A stretch of DNA of 12,647 bases from assembly GCA_947461015.1 (NCBI GenBank), contig CANHIR010000041.1, positions 1 to 12,647 of the forward strand, in the 5' to 3' direction. The notes under the pieces were generated by a model. That model did no database searches, was not told where the DNA came from, and saw nothing but the letters and a program-made list of their open reading frames with translations. The position numbers and the translations under genes were made by a program. The DNA is from Bacteroidota bacterium. GTDB lineage: Bacteria > Bacteroidota > Bacteroidia > Chitinophagales > Chitinophagaceae. How positions within the stretch are numbered: the first letter of the stretch is position 1; each line of letters starts with the position of its first letter. This document shows, piece after piece, positions 1-7,681 of the stretch.

Positions 1-1535
1 TCAAAATATAAAACAGGATTTGGATCGGCCAATGCTGCAATCATAAGCCCTTTAGCATCCGCAGGATTGGAAGGATACACCACTTTTAATCCAGGTACAT
101 GCGTAAACCAAGCTTCATTGGATTGAGAATGAAAAGGTCCTGCGCCAACACCTGCACCTGTTGGCATTCTTACCACCACGTCCGCATTTTGCCCCCACCT
201 ATAATGCACTTTTGCTAAATTATTTACAATCTGATTAAATCCAACGGTCACAAAATCTGCAAATTGCATCTCCATTACCGACTTAATACCTTCTAAACTT
301 AAACCCAAAGCCGCACCCACAATGGCACTTTCACAAATTGGTGTATTGCGTATTCTTTGTTTGCCAAATTCATTTACAAAACCTTCGGTCATTTTAAATG
401 CACCTCCATATTCTGCAATGTCCTGCCCCATGATAATCATTTCAGGATACCTATGCATGGAAGCACGTAATGCATCGCTGATGGATTCAATAAATCTTTT
501 ATTACTAACAATAGGATCCGTCAATACTTCTAAACTTGGAATGTCCTGCTCCGTTAATGGTGCAAAAACATCGGATAATTCGGTTTCGACATCAGGCACA
601 AATGAAGTGGTTTCCATCACTTGTTGCAAATCCGACTCTATTGATAGTTTTATTGAATCCCGAATTGCAACAACATCATCAGCACTTAAAATAGCTTCCT
701 CTATTAAATAATCTTCATAATTTTTAATGGGATCTCTTTCGCCCCATAAATCAAATAAATTTTTAGGCACATACTTTACACCACTCGCTTCCTCATGCCC
801 ACGCATTCTGAAAGTATCACACTCAATCAAATATGGTTTTTGATTTTTGATACAATATTCTCTAACCCCTTTGATGGTATTGTATACTTCTAAAATATTA
901 TTCCCGTCAATGCGCACACCTTCCATTCCATATCCTTTTGCACGATCTATTAAGTGCTCACATTTATATTGTTCATTGGTAGGTGTGCTTAATCCATAAC
1001 CATTGTTTTCAATGATAAAAATCACAGGTAAATTCCAAACAGCCGCCACATTTAATGCTTCATGAAAATCGCCTTCGCTGGTACCGCCGTCTCCTGTAAA
1101 CGCAAGTGCTGCTTTTTGCTGACCTCTTTGTTGATAGGCCAATGCAACGCCATCTGCAATGGCTAGTTGTGGACCCAAATGAGAAATCATCCCACAAACA
1201 AAATGTGCTTTGGAACCAAAATGAAAACTACGTTCTCTTGCCTTGCTATATCCTGCAATGTCGCCCTGCCATTGTTTAAAAAGTTCAGTTAAGGGCATAT
1301 TTCTTGAAGTGAATACACCAAGATTTCTATGCAAAGGCATAATCCATTCATCTGAATCCATTGCCAAAGTTGCACCCACCGAAATAGCTTCTTGGCCAAT
1401 GCCGCTAAACCATTTGCTTATCTTACCTTGACGCAATAAAATCAACATTTTTTCTTCTATCATTCTTGGTAATAACAAGGAACGATAAAATCCAATGAGT
1501 TGCTGATTGTCTAAATTGCCAGGTTTAAATTGCAT
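1..1535 (-). CDS. 2-oxoacid dehydrogenase E1, fused alpha/beta subunits (partial, C-terminus off the left edge)
   Basis: This is the thiamine-diphosphate-dependent E1 of a 2-oxoacid dehydrogenase complex, which decarboxylates a 2-oxoacid and passes the acyl group to the lipoyl arm of E2. Reading back from the ATG at 1533-1535, the frame stays open for 511 codons to the window edge. Residues ~1-310 are an E1-alpha domain with the ThDP/Mg motif: GDG at 148-150 and the closing ENN at 176-178, about 30 residues apart as the family requires. After a linker, residues ~342 onward are an E1-beta (transketolase-like pyrimidine-binding) domain with GQDIAEYGG (370-378), ESAIVGAALG (402-411) and FADF (425-428). 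Family members of this fused type are around 650-690 residues, so the C-terminal transketolase domain, roughly 150 residues, is missing. The branched-chain (2-oxoisovalerate) enzyme is the likeliest assignment. However, the loop reads RMRGHEEASG (244-252 region) and not the classic HSTSD of branched-chain or pyruvate E1, so the substrate is uncertain. No E2 or E3 gene is in view. Confidence 0.9.
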   Translation of the reverse strand, partial: MQFKPGNLDNQQLIGFYRSLLLPRMIEEKMLILLRQGKISKWFSGIGQEAISVGATLAMDSDEWIMPLHRNLGVFTSRNMPLTELFKQWQGDIAGYSKARERSFHFGSKAHFVCGMISHLGPQLAIADGVALAYQQRGQQKAALAFTGDGGTSEGDFHEALNVAAVWNLPVIFIIENNGYGLSTPTNEQYKCEHLIDRAKGYGMEGVRIDGNNILEVYNTIKGVREYCIKNQKPYLIECDTFRMRGHEEASGVKYVPKNLFDLWGERDPIKNYEDYLIEEAILSADDVVAIRDSIKLSIESDLQQVMETTSFVPDVETELSDVFAPLTEQDIPSLEVLTDPIVSNKRFIESISDALRASMHRYPEMIIMGQDIAEYGGAFKMTEGFVNEFGKQRIRNTPICESAIVGAALGLSLEGIKSVMEMQFADFVTVGFNQIVNNLAKVHYRWGQNADVVVRMPTGAGVGAGPFHSQSNEAWFTHVPGLKVVYPSNPADAKGLMIAALADPNPVLYF

Positions 1536-1553
1536 TACACTACTTTAAGTATT

Positions 1554-1561
1554 CAAATTTA
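1554..1561 (-). promoter_or_regulatory. Bacteroidota -7 promoter box for the E1 gene
   Basis: On the minus strand this reads TAAATTTG, a full match to the Bacteroidota -7 consensus TAnnTTTG, 18 bases upstream of the E1 start codon. It lies just past the terminator of the preceding gene, where a new promoter is expected. The nearest TTG that could serve as a -33 element is only about 13 bases upstream, shorter than the usual 19-21, so the site rests on the -7 box and its position. Confidence 0.4.
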
Positions 1562-1575
1562 CCACAATTATTAAC

Positions 1576-1606
1576 AAAAAAGGTCCTGAATTTATCAGGA
1601 CCTTTT
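1576..1606 (-). terminator. Rho-independent terminator after the BI-1/YccA-family gene
   Basis: A perfect 12-bp stem (1578-1589 with 1595-1606, core GGTCCTGA/TCAGGACC) closes a 5-base loop. On the minus strand the stem is followed by a run of six T (forward A-run at 1576-1581), while on the plus strand only four T follow the arm. It therefore best serves the minus-strand gene that ends at 1628 and separates it from the E1 gene. Confidence 0.85.
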
Positions 1607-1627
1607 GCAATAAATATCATTAAATGA

Positions 1628-2395
1628 TTAATCTCTTGAATTTAATTTGCTCAACAATTTTAATACTTCTAAATACAACCACACCAAGGTTACCAATAAA
1701 CCAAAAGCACCATACCATTCCATGTATTTAGGAGCACCCATTTCAGCCGCTTTTTCGATAGAATCAAAATCCAATAATAAATTAAAGGCAGCAAGTCCTA
1801 CAATAAATAAACTTATACCAATACTAATTAAACTGCCGTTGTGTAAATACTCTATCTCAACACCAAACATTCCTAAAATCCAAGTTATTAAATAAAACAA
1901 TGCTACACCCATTGTTGCAGAAACAACAATTGATCTTAAACGATCCGTAACAGTTATGATTCTAAAATTGTATAACAAAAACATAGCCAAAGCTACACCC
2001 AATGTTAATCCCACTGCGTGCATAATGATGTTTGGATAAGAATCTTTAAAAGCATCATTAAAAAATGCACTAATACCTCCAATTAAAAAACCTTCTAAAA
2101 TAGCATAGGCAGGTGCAATATAAGCTGCTAAATTTGGCTTGAAAATCATCACCATCGCTAATACAAAACCACCAATTCCTCCTACTATCATAAATGTAGA
2201 AATGGTACTTGCGCCTTCTGTATTGTATAAATTCCATACATACATAGAGGAAGCGAGCACCATTAATAATAGAAAACCAAATTTGTTAATGGTACCACGA
2301 ATACTCATTACGCCATATGCGCTTGATGTTTCATTCAAGCTTTTGTCAAAAATCTTTTCTGTTAGGGTTGGATTACCTGTTTTAAAAGCTCCCAT
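1628..2395 (-). CDS. Bax inhibitor-1/YccA family membrane protein
   Basis: This is a 255-residue integral membrane protein of the BI-1/YccA superfamily, in the bacterial subgroup often catalogued as COG4760. About seven hydrophobic segments are visible, near residues 37-55, 65-84, 89-111, 122-142, 154-175, 187-208 and 226-248, after a soluble N-terminal stretch of about 36 residues. The third helix carries the acidic EG pair (101-102). The end of helix 6 has LLLDFDSIEKA (D209, D211), and the last helix reads YGAFGLLVTLVWLYLEVL, all typical of the family. Structurally studied homologs form pH-sensitive Ca2+ leak channels, but the role of this subgroup in Bacteroidota is unknown and no transport function is claimed here. 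The gene lies 64 bases downstream of the deacetylase on the same strand with no visible terminator between them, so read-through is possible. A weak -7-like sequence (TTTATTTG on minus, 2449-2456) could also drive it separately. Confidence 0.9.
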   Translation of the reverse strand: MGAFKTGNPTLTEKIFDKSLNETSSAYGVMSIRGTINKFGFLLLMVLASSMYVWNLYNTEGASTISTFMIVGGIGGFVLAMVMIFKPNLAAYIAPAYAILEGFLIGGISAFFNDAFKDSYPNIIMHAVGLTLGVALAMFLLYNFRIITVTDRLRSIVVSATMGVALFYLITWILGMFGVEIEYLHNGSLISIGISLFIVGLAAFNLLLDFDSIEKAAEMGAPKYMEWYGAFGLLVTLVWLYLEVLKLLSKLNSRD

Positions 2396-2459
2396 AGTAT
2401 TTAATTTTTTATATTATAAAAATACAGTATTTATTTTGAATTTAAATGCAAATAAAATG

Positions 2460-3254
2460 TTAACGTCCTCCATTTATTAAGCCTGGATATTGTGTAATTT
2501 TTCTAAAAGCATAATTGGGATTTGTCTTTAGTAGCCCAATTAGGTTAGCTAATTTTAAAGAATCCCCAGGGGAGCGAAACATATGGTCATGCATTAAAAT
2601 AACTAGATGATTTTTAGTGCTGGTATGATTGCTTGCAAATGCTGCATCCACCCTATTGGCCATTTTTTGGGGACTCCCTATTGGAAAGCCTTTTTTATTA
2701 AACCTCCATTCAACATCCCAGCCAATTACATTAAATGAAGCGCTATCTAACTTATGTACTAAGGGGGTAACCAAGCTACTTGATTTTTTCAAAACAGTTG
2801 TATTCCAAGCATTATTTCCAGGCAGCCTTACAATATTGTTTTCTAGTTTTAGTGTGCTTTTTGATTTTAAAAAATCATGAAATGCCATATCTGGATGGTG
2901 ATAATAATACAGGTACTTATTATTGGCATGGGAGTAGCTATGATTTCCCAATGCAAAAAGTGATTGATTTTGAATAATTCTTTCATACAAGCCTTTGCCA
3001 AAAGCAGCTCTTTCTTGATGCAAGCCCACTTCAAAAAAGGTAGCCTGCGCCTGTTGATGCGTACAAATATCAATACAATTTGAAGTGCCCAACAATGGCC
3101 CATCATCAAAAGTTAGATAAATATATTTTGTACTATTATCAAATTTAGATACCTGTCTTTTTGTTTGACTTTCAATTACTGAAACCTGGGCATTGCTGCT
3201 GTTAATGGCAAGCGTAAAAAGCGTGAAAAAGTAAAAAAGGGGGGAGAAAGCCAT
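2460..3254 (-). CDS. Exported polysaccharide deacetylase family protein (NodB domain)
   Basis: This 264-residue protein is a carbohydrate esterase family 4-type deacetylase, expected to remove N- or O-acetyl groups from a cell-wall or surface polysaccharide outside the cytoplasm. An N-terminal hydrophobic segment (residues 4-18) followed by NSSNAQ looks like a Sec signal peptide cut near residue 22; there is no lipobox cysteine. The five NodB motifs can be followed in order: TFDDGP (48-53, metal-binding D51), HSYSH (105-109, metal histidines), RLPG (143-146, a shortened form of the usual RxPxG/Y), the DVEW region (D180, W183) and LMHDH (220-224, catalytic histidine 222). The protein is little more than the catalytic domain. 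The natural substrate cannot be deduced. The gene is divergent from korA, shows no metabolic link to it, and has its own -7 box just upstream. Confidence 0.9.
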   Translation of the reverse strand: MAFSPLFYFFTLFTLAINSSNAQVSVIESQTKRQVSKFDNSTKYIYLTFDDGPLLGTSNCIDICTHQQAQATFFEVGLHQERAAFGKGLYERIIQNQSLFALGNHSYSHANNKYLYYYHHPDMAFHDFLKSKSTLKLENNIVRLPGNNAWNTTVLKKSSSLVTPLVHKLDSASFNVIGWDVEWRFNKKGFPIGSPQKMANRVDAAFASNHTSTKNHLVILMHDHMFRSPGDSLKLANLIGLLKTNPNYAFRKITQYPGLINGGR

Positions 3255-3274
3255 AATGCCAAAGAATTAATAAA

Positions 3275-3305
3275 CAAAGTTAACCTAGAAAATATAAAAA
3301 AACAG
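3275..3305 (-). promoter_or_regulatory. Promoter of the deacetylase gene
   Basis: On the minus strand TAACTTTG (forward 3275-3282) is an exact TAnnTTTG -7 box, with CTG (3303-3305) at a 20-base spacing in the place of the -33 TTG. The box ends 20 bases from the start codon, giving a short leader. Confidence 0.5.
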
Positions 3306-3336
3306 TTAAAACTAAGCAATTAGACCAGTGTATATG

Positions 3337-3344
3337 TACCTTTG
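3337..3344 (+). promoter_or_regulatory. -7 promoter box of korA
   Basis: TACCTTTG matches the Bacteroidota -7 consensus TAnnTTTG exactly and sits 18 bases before the korA start codon. A clear -33 TTG is not visible at the right distance. It is back-to-back with the deacetylase promoter within the 108-base intergenic region 3255-3362, which contains no gene. Confidence 0.45.
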
Positions 3345-3362
3345 TTACCAAATTAGAACGCA

Positions 3363-5210
3363 ATGCAGCATGAAGTTATTTTACAGGATGTGGTGATTAA
3401 ATTTGCAGGGGATAGTGGAGATGGAATGCAATTGACAGGACAACAATTTACCAACAATACTGCTATTTTAGGAATTGACTTAGCTACTTTTCCCGATTTC
3501 CCTGCTGAAATTAGGGCTCCTATTGGAACCCTTCCTGGGGTAAGCGGATTTCAAGTGCATTTTAGTTCTGATAAAGTGTATACTCCAGGGGATGCTTGCG
3601 ATGTATTGGTTGCCATGAATGCAGCAGCATTAAAAGTGAATTTAAAAGGTTTGAAAAAAGGGGGGAAAATTATTGCAAATACAGACGGCTTTGATGTTAA
3701 AAATTTACGTCTTGCAAATTATCCAGAAGGAACTAATCCATTAGAAGATGGAAGCTTAGATGGATATGAACTAACAAAAATTGATGTAACTAAATTAACA
3801 CGTGAGTCTTTAAAAGATTTTCCTGAATTAGGAAATAAAGAAAGAGATCGCGCTAAGAATATGTTTGTGTTAGGGGTTATCTATTGGGTTTACAATAGAG
3901 ACCTGGATACGACTATTGAATTTTTAAAAGAGAAATTTGGTAAAAAAGAATCTATTTTAAATAGCAATATCGCTGTTTTAAAAGCAGGCTATTTTTATGG
4001 AGAAACAGCTGAATTATTTAACGCTGCAAGGTTCAAAGTTGAGAAGTCTAAAATGGAACCAGGCACTTACAGAAGCATCATGGGCAATCAAGCATTGTCA
4101 ATGGGTTTGATTGCTGCTTCTCAAAAATCAAAACTACCTATTTTTTTAGGATCCTACCCTATTACTCCAGCATCTGATATTTTACATGAATTAAGTAAGT
4201 ATAAAAACTTTGGTGTAAGAACATTTCAAGCAGAAGATGAAATTGCAGGTATTGCATCAGCAATAGGTGCAAGCTATGGTGGGCAAATTGGCCTTACTAC
4301 AACCTCTGGACCAGGGATGGCATTGAAAACCGAAGCATTGGGACTTGCTATGATGTTGGAATTACCTTTGGTGATTGTAAATATTCAAAGAGGAGGACCA
4401 TCCACAGGCTTGCCAACCAAAACGGAACAAAGTGATTTGTTGCAAGCTTATTATGGTCGCAATGGAGAAGCGCCTATACCCATTTTAGCAACCTCTACTC
4501 CAAGTGATTGTTTTGATATGGCATTTCAAGCAGTGCGTATTGCTTTACAACATATGACCCCTGTTATTTTATTAAGTGATGGTTACATTGCAAACGGTGC
4601 CGAACCTTGGAAATTTCCAAAATCTGCCGACCTTCCTGAAATAGAAGTGACTTTCAAAACAAAATTAGAAGAGGGTGAAGAAAAATTCAAACCCTATACC
4701 CGTAATGAAAAATTAGCACGCCCTTGGGCTGTTCCTGGAACGCCAGGATTAGAGCATAGAATAGGTGGGCTAGAGAAACAACATGAAACGGGAAATGTAA
4801 ACTATGAAGCAGAGAATCATCAGTTCATGATTAAGATGAGAGAAGCAAAAGTGGATAAAATTGCCGACTTTATTCCTAAACAAACTATTGATAGTGGTGC
4901 AGCAAAAGGGAAAGTTTTGGTATTAGGATGGGGTTCTACTTATGGTACTATTAAAGGAACTGTGATGGAATTACTAGCGCAAGGAAAATCGGTAAGTCAT
5001 GCGCATATCAAATACATGCGTCCTTTCCCTAGCAACTTAGGCGATATATTAAAGAGTTTTGAAACTATTTTAATTCCTGAGATCAACAATGGTCAATTAA
5101 TTAAAATTATCCGAGATAAATATTTTGTTGATGCAAAGGGGTATAACAAAATAATGGGTATCCCTATCACAAAACAAGAATTGACTGACGCAATCAATCA
5201 ATACTTATAG
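3363..5210 (+). CDS. korA: 2-oxoacid:ferredoxin oxidoreductase, fused gamma-alpha subunit (KorA type)
   Basis: This protein is the large subunit of a two-subunit 2-oxoacid:ferredoxin oxidoreductase, most likely for 2-oxoglutarate, which makes succinyl-CoA and CO2 while reducing ferredoxin. It has 615 residues. Residues ~10-200 form the gamma domain with GDSGDGMQLTGQQF (16-29). Residues ~238-420 form the alpha domain with YPITPAS (265-271), TSGPG (314-318), QRGGPSTGLPT (342-352) and EQSDL (355-359). Residues ~515-615 form the C-terminal transketolase-like domain. It has no 4Fe-4S ferredoxin domain, as expected for the Kor type and unlike large pyruvate:ferredoxin oxidoreductases. The ThDP- and cluster-binding beta subunit (KorB), normally the next gene, is absent: nth converges 16 bases downstream. 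Substrate choice between 2-oxoglutarate and another 2-oxoacid is inferred from domain layout and could be wrong. Confidence 0.92.
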   Translation: MQHEVILQDVVIKFAGDSGDGMQLTGQQFTNNTAILGIDLATFPDFPAEIRAPIGTLPGVSGFQVHFSSDKVYTPGDACDVLVAMNAAALKVNLKGLKKGGKIIANTDGFDVKNLRLANYPEGTNPLEDGSLDGYELTKIDVTKLTRESLKDFPELGNKERDRAKNMFVLGVIYWVYNRDLDTTIEFLKEKFGKKESILNSNIAVLKAGYFYGETAELFNAARFKVEKSKMEPGTYRSIMGNQALSMGLIAASQKSKLPIFLGSYPITPASDILHELSKYKNFGVRTFQAEDEIAGIASAIGASYGGQIGLTTTSGPGMALKTEALGLAMMLELPLVIVNIQRGGPSTGLPTKTEQSDLLQAYYGRNGEAPIPILATSTPSDCFDMAFQAVRIALQHMTPVILLSDGYIANGAEPWKFPKSADLPEIEVTFKTKLEEGEEKFKPYTRNEKLARPWAVPGTPGLEHRIGGLEKQHETGNVNYEAENHQFMIKMREAKVDKIADFIPKQTIDSGAAKGKVLVLGWGSTYGTIKGTVMELLAQGKSVSHAHIKYMRPFPSNLGDILKSFETILIPEINNGQLIKIIRDKYFVDAKGYNKIMGIPITKQELTDAINQYL

Positions 5211-5230
5211 TAAACGCTCAAAGCATTTAC
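5210..5230. terminator. Possible hairpin shared by the convergent korA and nth ends
   Basis: Bases 5210-5218 and 5222-5230 form a 9-bp stem with one mismatch and a 3-base loop, spanning the end of the korA stop codon and the whole nth stop codon. There is no clean T-run on either side, so it is a weak terminator candidate; the 16-base convergent gap holds nothing else. Confidence 0.3.
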
Positions 5231-5874
5231 ACTTTATTATTCTTTTCGTAATATTTGCAAAATGCTTGCAAACCACATGCTTCACATTTTGGACTGCGTG
5301 CTATACATGTATACCTGCCATGAAGGATGAGCCAATGATGGGCTGTGTGTACTAAAGCAGTGGGAATATTTTTTATCAAATCCTTTTCTACTGCAAGTGG
5401 CGTGGTGGCAGTCATTGGAACCAATCCCAATCTTTTACTTACCCTATTTACATGCGTATCCACGGCCATATTGGGTTGATTATCCCAAACACTGGTAATT
5501 ACATTTGCAGTTTTACGACCCACCCCTGGTAATTTTACCAAGTCCTCAATGGTCATTGGGACTTCCCCATTAAAATCATTTACAAGTAACTGACTCATGC
5601 CAATTAAATGCTTGGTTTTATTGTTGGGGTAGGAAATACTTTTTATAAGTGGGAATAAATCATCAAAGCTGGCCTTCCCCATTTTTTGAGGAGTTGGATA
5701 TTTTTTAAAAATGTCGGGGGTAGTGAGGTTCACGCGCTTGTCGGTACATTGTGCCGACAAAATAACGGCTACTAATAATTCAAATGGATTGTTATAGGAT
5801 AACTCAGTTTCTGCAATGGGCATATGCGTTTGGAAATATGCCAATACTTTAACATAGCGTTCTTTCTTTGTCAT
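5227..5874 (-). CDS. nth: Endonuclease III, base-excision DNA glycosylase/AP lyase
   Basis: Nth removes oxidised pyrimidines from DNA and nicks the abasic site by beta-elimination. The 215-residue protein matches the family length (211 in E. coli) and keeps every key element. The helix-hairpin-helix is LPGVGRKTA (115-123) with the Schiff-base lysine K121, the catalytic aspartate is D139 in VDTHVNRV, and the C-terminal 4Fe-4S loop has cysteines at 190, 197, 200 and 206 in the diagnostic C-x6-C-x2-C-x5-C spacing. Conserved LSAQCTDKRVN lies at 39-49. Its ATG overlaps the stop codon of the upstream ftsB-like gene by one base (TAATG on the minus strand), so the two are almost certainly cotranscribed and probably translationally coupled. 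Confidence 0.97.
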   Translation of the reverse strand: MTKKERYVKVLAYFQTHMPIAETELSYNNPFELLVAVILSAQCTDKRVNLTTPDIFKKYPTPQKMGKASFDDLFPLIKSISYPNNKTKHLIGMSQLLVNDFNGEVPMTIEDLVKLPGVGRKTANVITSVWDNQPNMAVDTHVNRVSKRLGLVPMTATTPLAVEKDLIKNIPTALVHTAHHWLILHGRYTCIARSPKCEACGLQAFCKYYEKNNKV

Positions 5875-6197
5875 TATTTTACCTCGGTTGTTGCCTTATT
5901 GGAGGTGTCATCAAAAATATAAACATCCTCCCCCTCTCTTTTTAGCAAATACCGTTCTCTCGCAAATTTCTCAATAGAAGTAGGATCATTTTGTAAATTA
6001 TTAAGCTCTTTTTTAGTTTTACTAATCTCGTCTTTATAATACTTTGTTGCGGTCTCTAATTTATTTAATTCTTCAGTGCTTGCCTTTTGTTGAAAATAAT
6101 CACGTTGATCAAAAAATAACATCCAAACAATAAATCCAACCGAAACCAAAAAATAGCGATTAATAAATATGGGTAAAATTTTCTTGAACACTTGCAT
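5874..6197 (-). CDS. Septum formation initiator, FtsB/DivIC family
   Basis: This is a small bitopic division protein of the FtsB/DivIC family, which joins FtsL and FtsQ/DivIB at the septum to regulate septal peptidoglycan synthesis. The 107 residues comprise a short cytoplasmic N-terminus, one membrane helix (~12-29), a charged heptad-rich coiled coil (~38-70) and the conserved C-terminal module DPTSIEKFARERYLLKREGE followed by DVYIF (71-95), comparable with the EIEERARNELGMVKPGE region of E. coli FtsB (103 residues). The gene follows eno, the same neighbour that ftsB has in E. coli, which supports the assignment. It has its own promoter just beyond the eno terminator and leads into nth with a one-base overlap. 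Sequence divergence in this family is high, so the choice between the names FtsB and DivIC is left open. Confidence 0.88.
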   Translation of the reverse strand: MQVFKKILPIFINRYFLVSVGFIVWMLFFDQRDYFQQKASTEELNKLETATKYYKDEISKTKKELNNLQNDPTSIEKFARERYLLKREGEDVYIFDDTSNKATTEVK

Positions 6198-6212
6198 ATA
6201 AAATGATTAGGG

Positions 6213-6243
6213 TAAAATTACGCTAGTTCTAATAATACACAAA
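6213..6243 (-). promoter_or_regulatory. Promoter of the ftsB-like/nth operon
   Basis: On the minus strand TTTG (forward 6240-6243) is followed after exactly 19 bases by TAATTTTA (forward 6213-6220), matching TTTG-N19-TAnnTTTG except for the last base. The predicted start point leaves a leader of about 10 bases before the ATG. The -33 element is part of the T-run of the upstream eno terminator. Confidence 0.5.
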
Positions 6244-6280
6244 AAAAGAATGAGTCCCTTTCGAGGACCCATTCTTTAAA
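6241..6280 (-). terminator. Rho-independent terminator of eno
   Basis: Arms 6245-6257 and 6265-6277 pair over 13 bp around a 7-base loop. On the minus-strand RNA all positions pair (one as G-U), whereas the plus-strand RNA would have an A-C mismatch. The arm is followed on the minus strand by seven T (forward A-run 6241-6247). Orientation therefore fits enolase. Confidence 0.88.
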
Positions 6281-6321
6281 ATAAATATGTTTAATAAGAC
6301 AGGTTTTATGTCCTGCATCTT

Positions 6322-7617
6322 TTATTTATTACCAAACTTCAATTTGCCTTTTGTTGGAAATACGCCCGTTTCTGCTAATTGCTCTTCAATACGGATCAAT
6401 TGGTTGTATTTTGCCATACGATCGGTACGAGAAGCAGAACCTGTCTTAATTTGACCACAGTTCAATGCAACTGCTAAGTCCGCAATGGTAGTGTCTTCTG
6501 TTTCACCCGATCTGTGAGACATAATGGTATTGTAACCATTGTGTTGTGCTAAACTAACTGCATTGATGGTTTCTGTTAAAGTACCTATTTGGTTTACTTT
6601 TACCAATAAGCCATTTGCAATTTTCTTGTCAATACCAGTTTGTAAGCGCGTTACATTCGTTACAAATAAATCATCGCCCACTAATTGACATTTAGATCCA
6701 ATGGTATCTGTTAAGTTTTTCCAACCTGCCCAATCATCTTCTGCCATTCCGTCCTCGATAGATACAATTGGATATTTCTTAACCCAGCTTTCCCAATATT
6801 TAACCAATTGATCTGAGCTCATTTCTTTACCTGAACTTTTGTGGAATACATATTTCTTTTTCTTCGCGTTCCACAACTCACTATTTGCAGCATCCATTGC
6901 AATGGCAATTTGCGTACCTGCCTTGTAACCCGCAGCAGTGATTGCTTCTAATACAGTTTCAATGGCTTCTTCATTGCTTTGAATGTTTGGCGCAAATCCA
7001 CCTTCATCACCAACGTTGGTGCTATATCCTTTCTTTTTTAAAGTGCTTTTTAATTGGTGGAAAATTTCCACACCCCAACGAAGTCCTTCGCTAAAGCTTG
7101 GTGCACCAATTGGCATAATCATGAATTCTTGGAAGTCAATTTTATTATCCGCATGCGCGCCACCATTCAAGATATTCATCATTGGCATAGGTAGCGTTCT
7201 TGCATTGGTACCACCTATATAACGATATAAAGGCAAACTTGCCTCTTCGGCTGCTGCCTTTGCAACGGCCATAGAAACTGCTAAAATTGCATTTGCCCCC
7301 AATTTTGCTTTATTAGGTGTGCCATCTAATTCAATCATTACTTGGTCAACAGCTGCTTGTGCTGTAACATCAAAACCAACTATGCTATTTGCGATGGTTG
7401 TATTTACATTTTTAACTGCCTTTAATACCCCTTTGCCTAAATATTTTTTCTTGTCATTGTCTTTTAACTCAACGGCTTCATGAATACCGGTGCTTGCTCC
7501 ACTTGGAACTGCAGCACGGCCCAAAGCTCCTTCATCAGTTAATACATCTACTTCAACGGTAGGATTTCCACGACTATCTAAAATTTGTCTCGCTTTTACT
7601 TCAACAATGTAACTCAT
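6322..7617 (-). CDS. eno: Enolase (phosphopyruvate hydratase)
   Basis: Enolase interconverts 2-phosphoglycerate and phosphoenolpyruvate in glycolysis and gluconeogenesis. The 431-residue protein is full length (E. coli 432) and carries all active-site parts: substrate-loop SGASTG (39-44), GGAHADNK (152-159), the catalytic acid E205 in GDEGG, Mg2+ ligands D242, E288 (SIEDG) and D315 (GDD), the catalytic base K340 in VKVNQIGT, the signature [10 protein letters not shown] (367-376), and K391 in KTGSASR. The start at the ATG 7615-7617 gives the canonical N-terminus. It lies 64 bases downstream of the GldA-like ATPase gene on the same strand and ends at a strong terminator. The 64-base gap has only a poor -7 match (TAAATTGC on minus, 7663-7670 reversed), so whether eno has its own promoter there is unclear. 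Confidence 0.99.
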   Translation of the reverse strand: MSYIVEVKARQILDSRGNPTVEVDVLTDEGALGRAAVPSGASTGIHEAVELKDNDKKKYLGKGVLKAVKNVNTTIANSIVGFDVTAQAAVDQVMIELDGTPNKAKLGANAILAVSMAVAKAAAEEASLPLYRYIGGTNARTLPMPMMNILNGGAHADNKIDFQEFMIMPIGAPSFSEGLRWGVEIFHQLKSTLKKKGYSTNVGDEGGFAPNIQSNEEAIETVLEAITAAGYKAGTQIAIAMDAANSELWNAKKKKYVFHKSSGKEMSSDQLVKYWESWVKKYPIVSIEDGMAEDDWAGWKNLTDTIGSKCQLVGDDLFVTNVTRLQTGIDKKIANGLLVKVNQIGTLTETINAVSLAQHNGYNTIMSHRSGETEDTTIADLAVALNCGQIKTGSASRTDRMAKYNQLIRIEEQLAETGVFPTKGKLKFGNK

Positions 7618-7681
7618 AGTTTAGTTATTTATTTTCTAGTAATTAATTTCTTTTTGAGACCGCAATTTACACCCATTTTTT

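Noticed and set aside
322..711. 129-codon open frame on the plus strand
   Set aside because: It lies antisense to the E1 gene, whose minus-strand frame is continuous and carries the ThDP motif and conserved family sequence; the plus-strand translation resembles nothing known.
2139..2480. 113-codon open frame on the plus strand
   Set aside because: It is antisense to the BI-1/YccA-family gene, is rich in residues produced by reversing membrane-helix codons, and has no promoter or family features.
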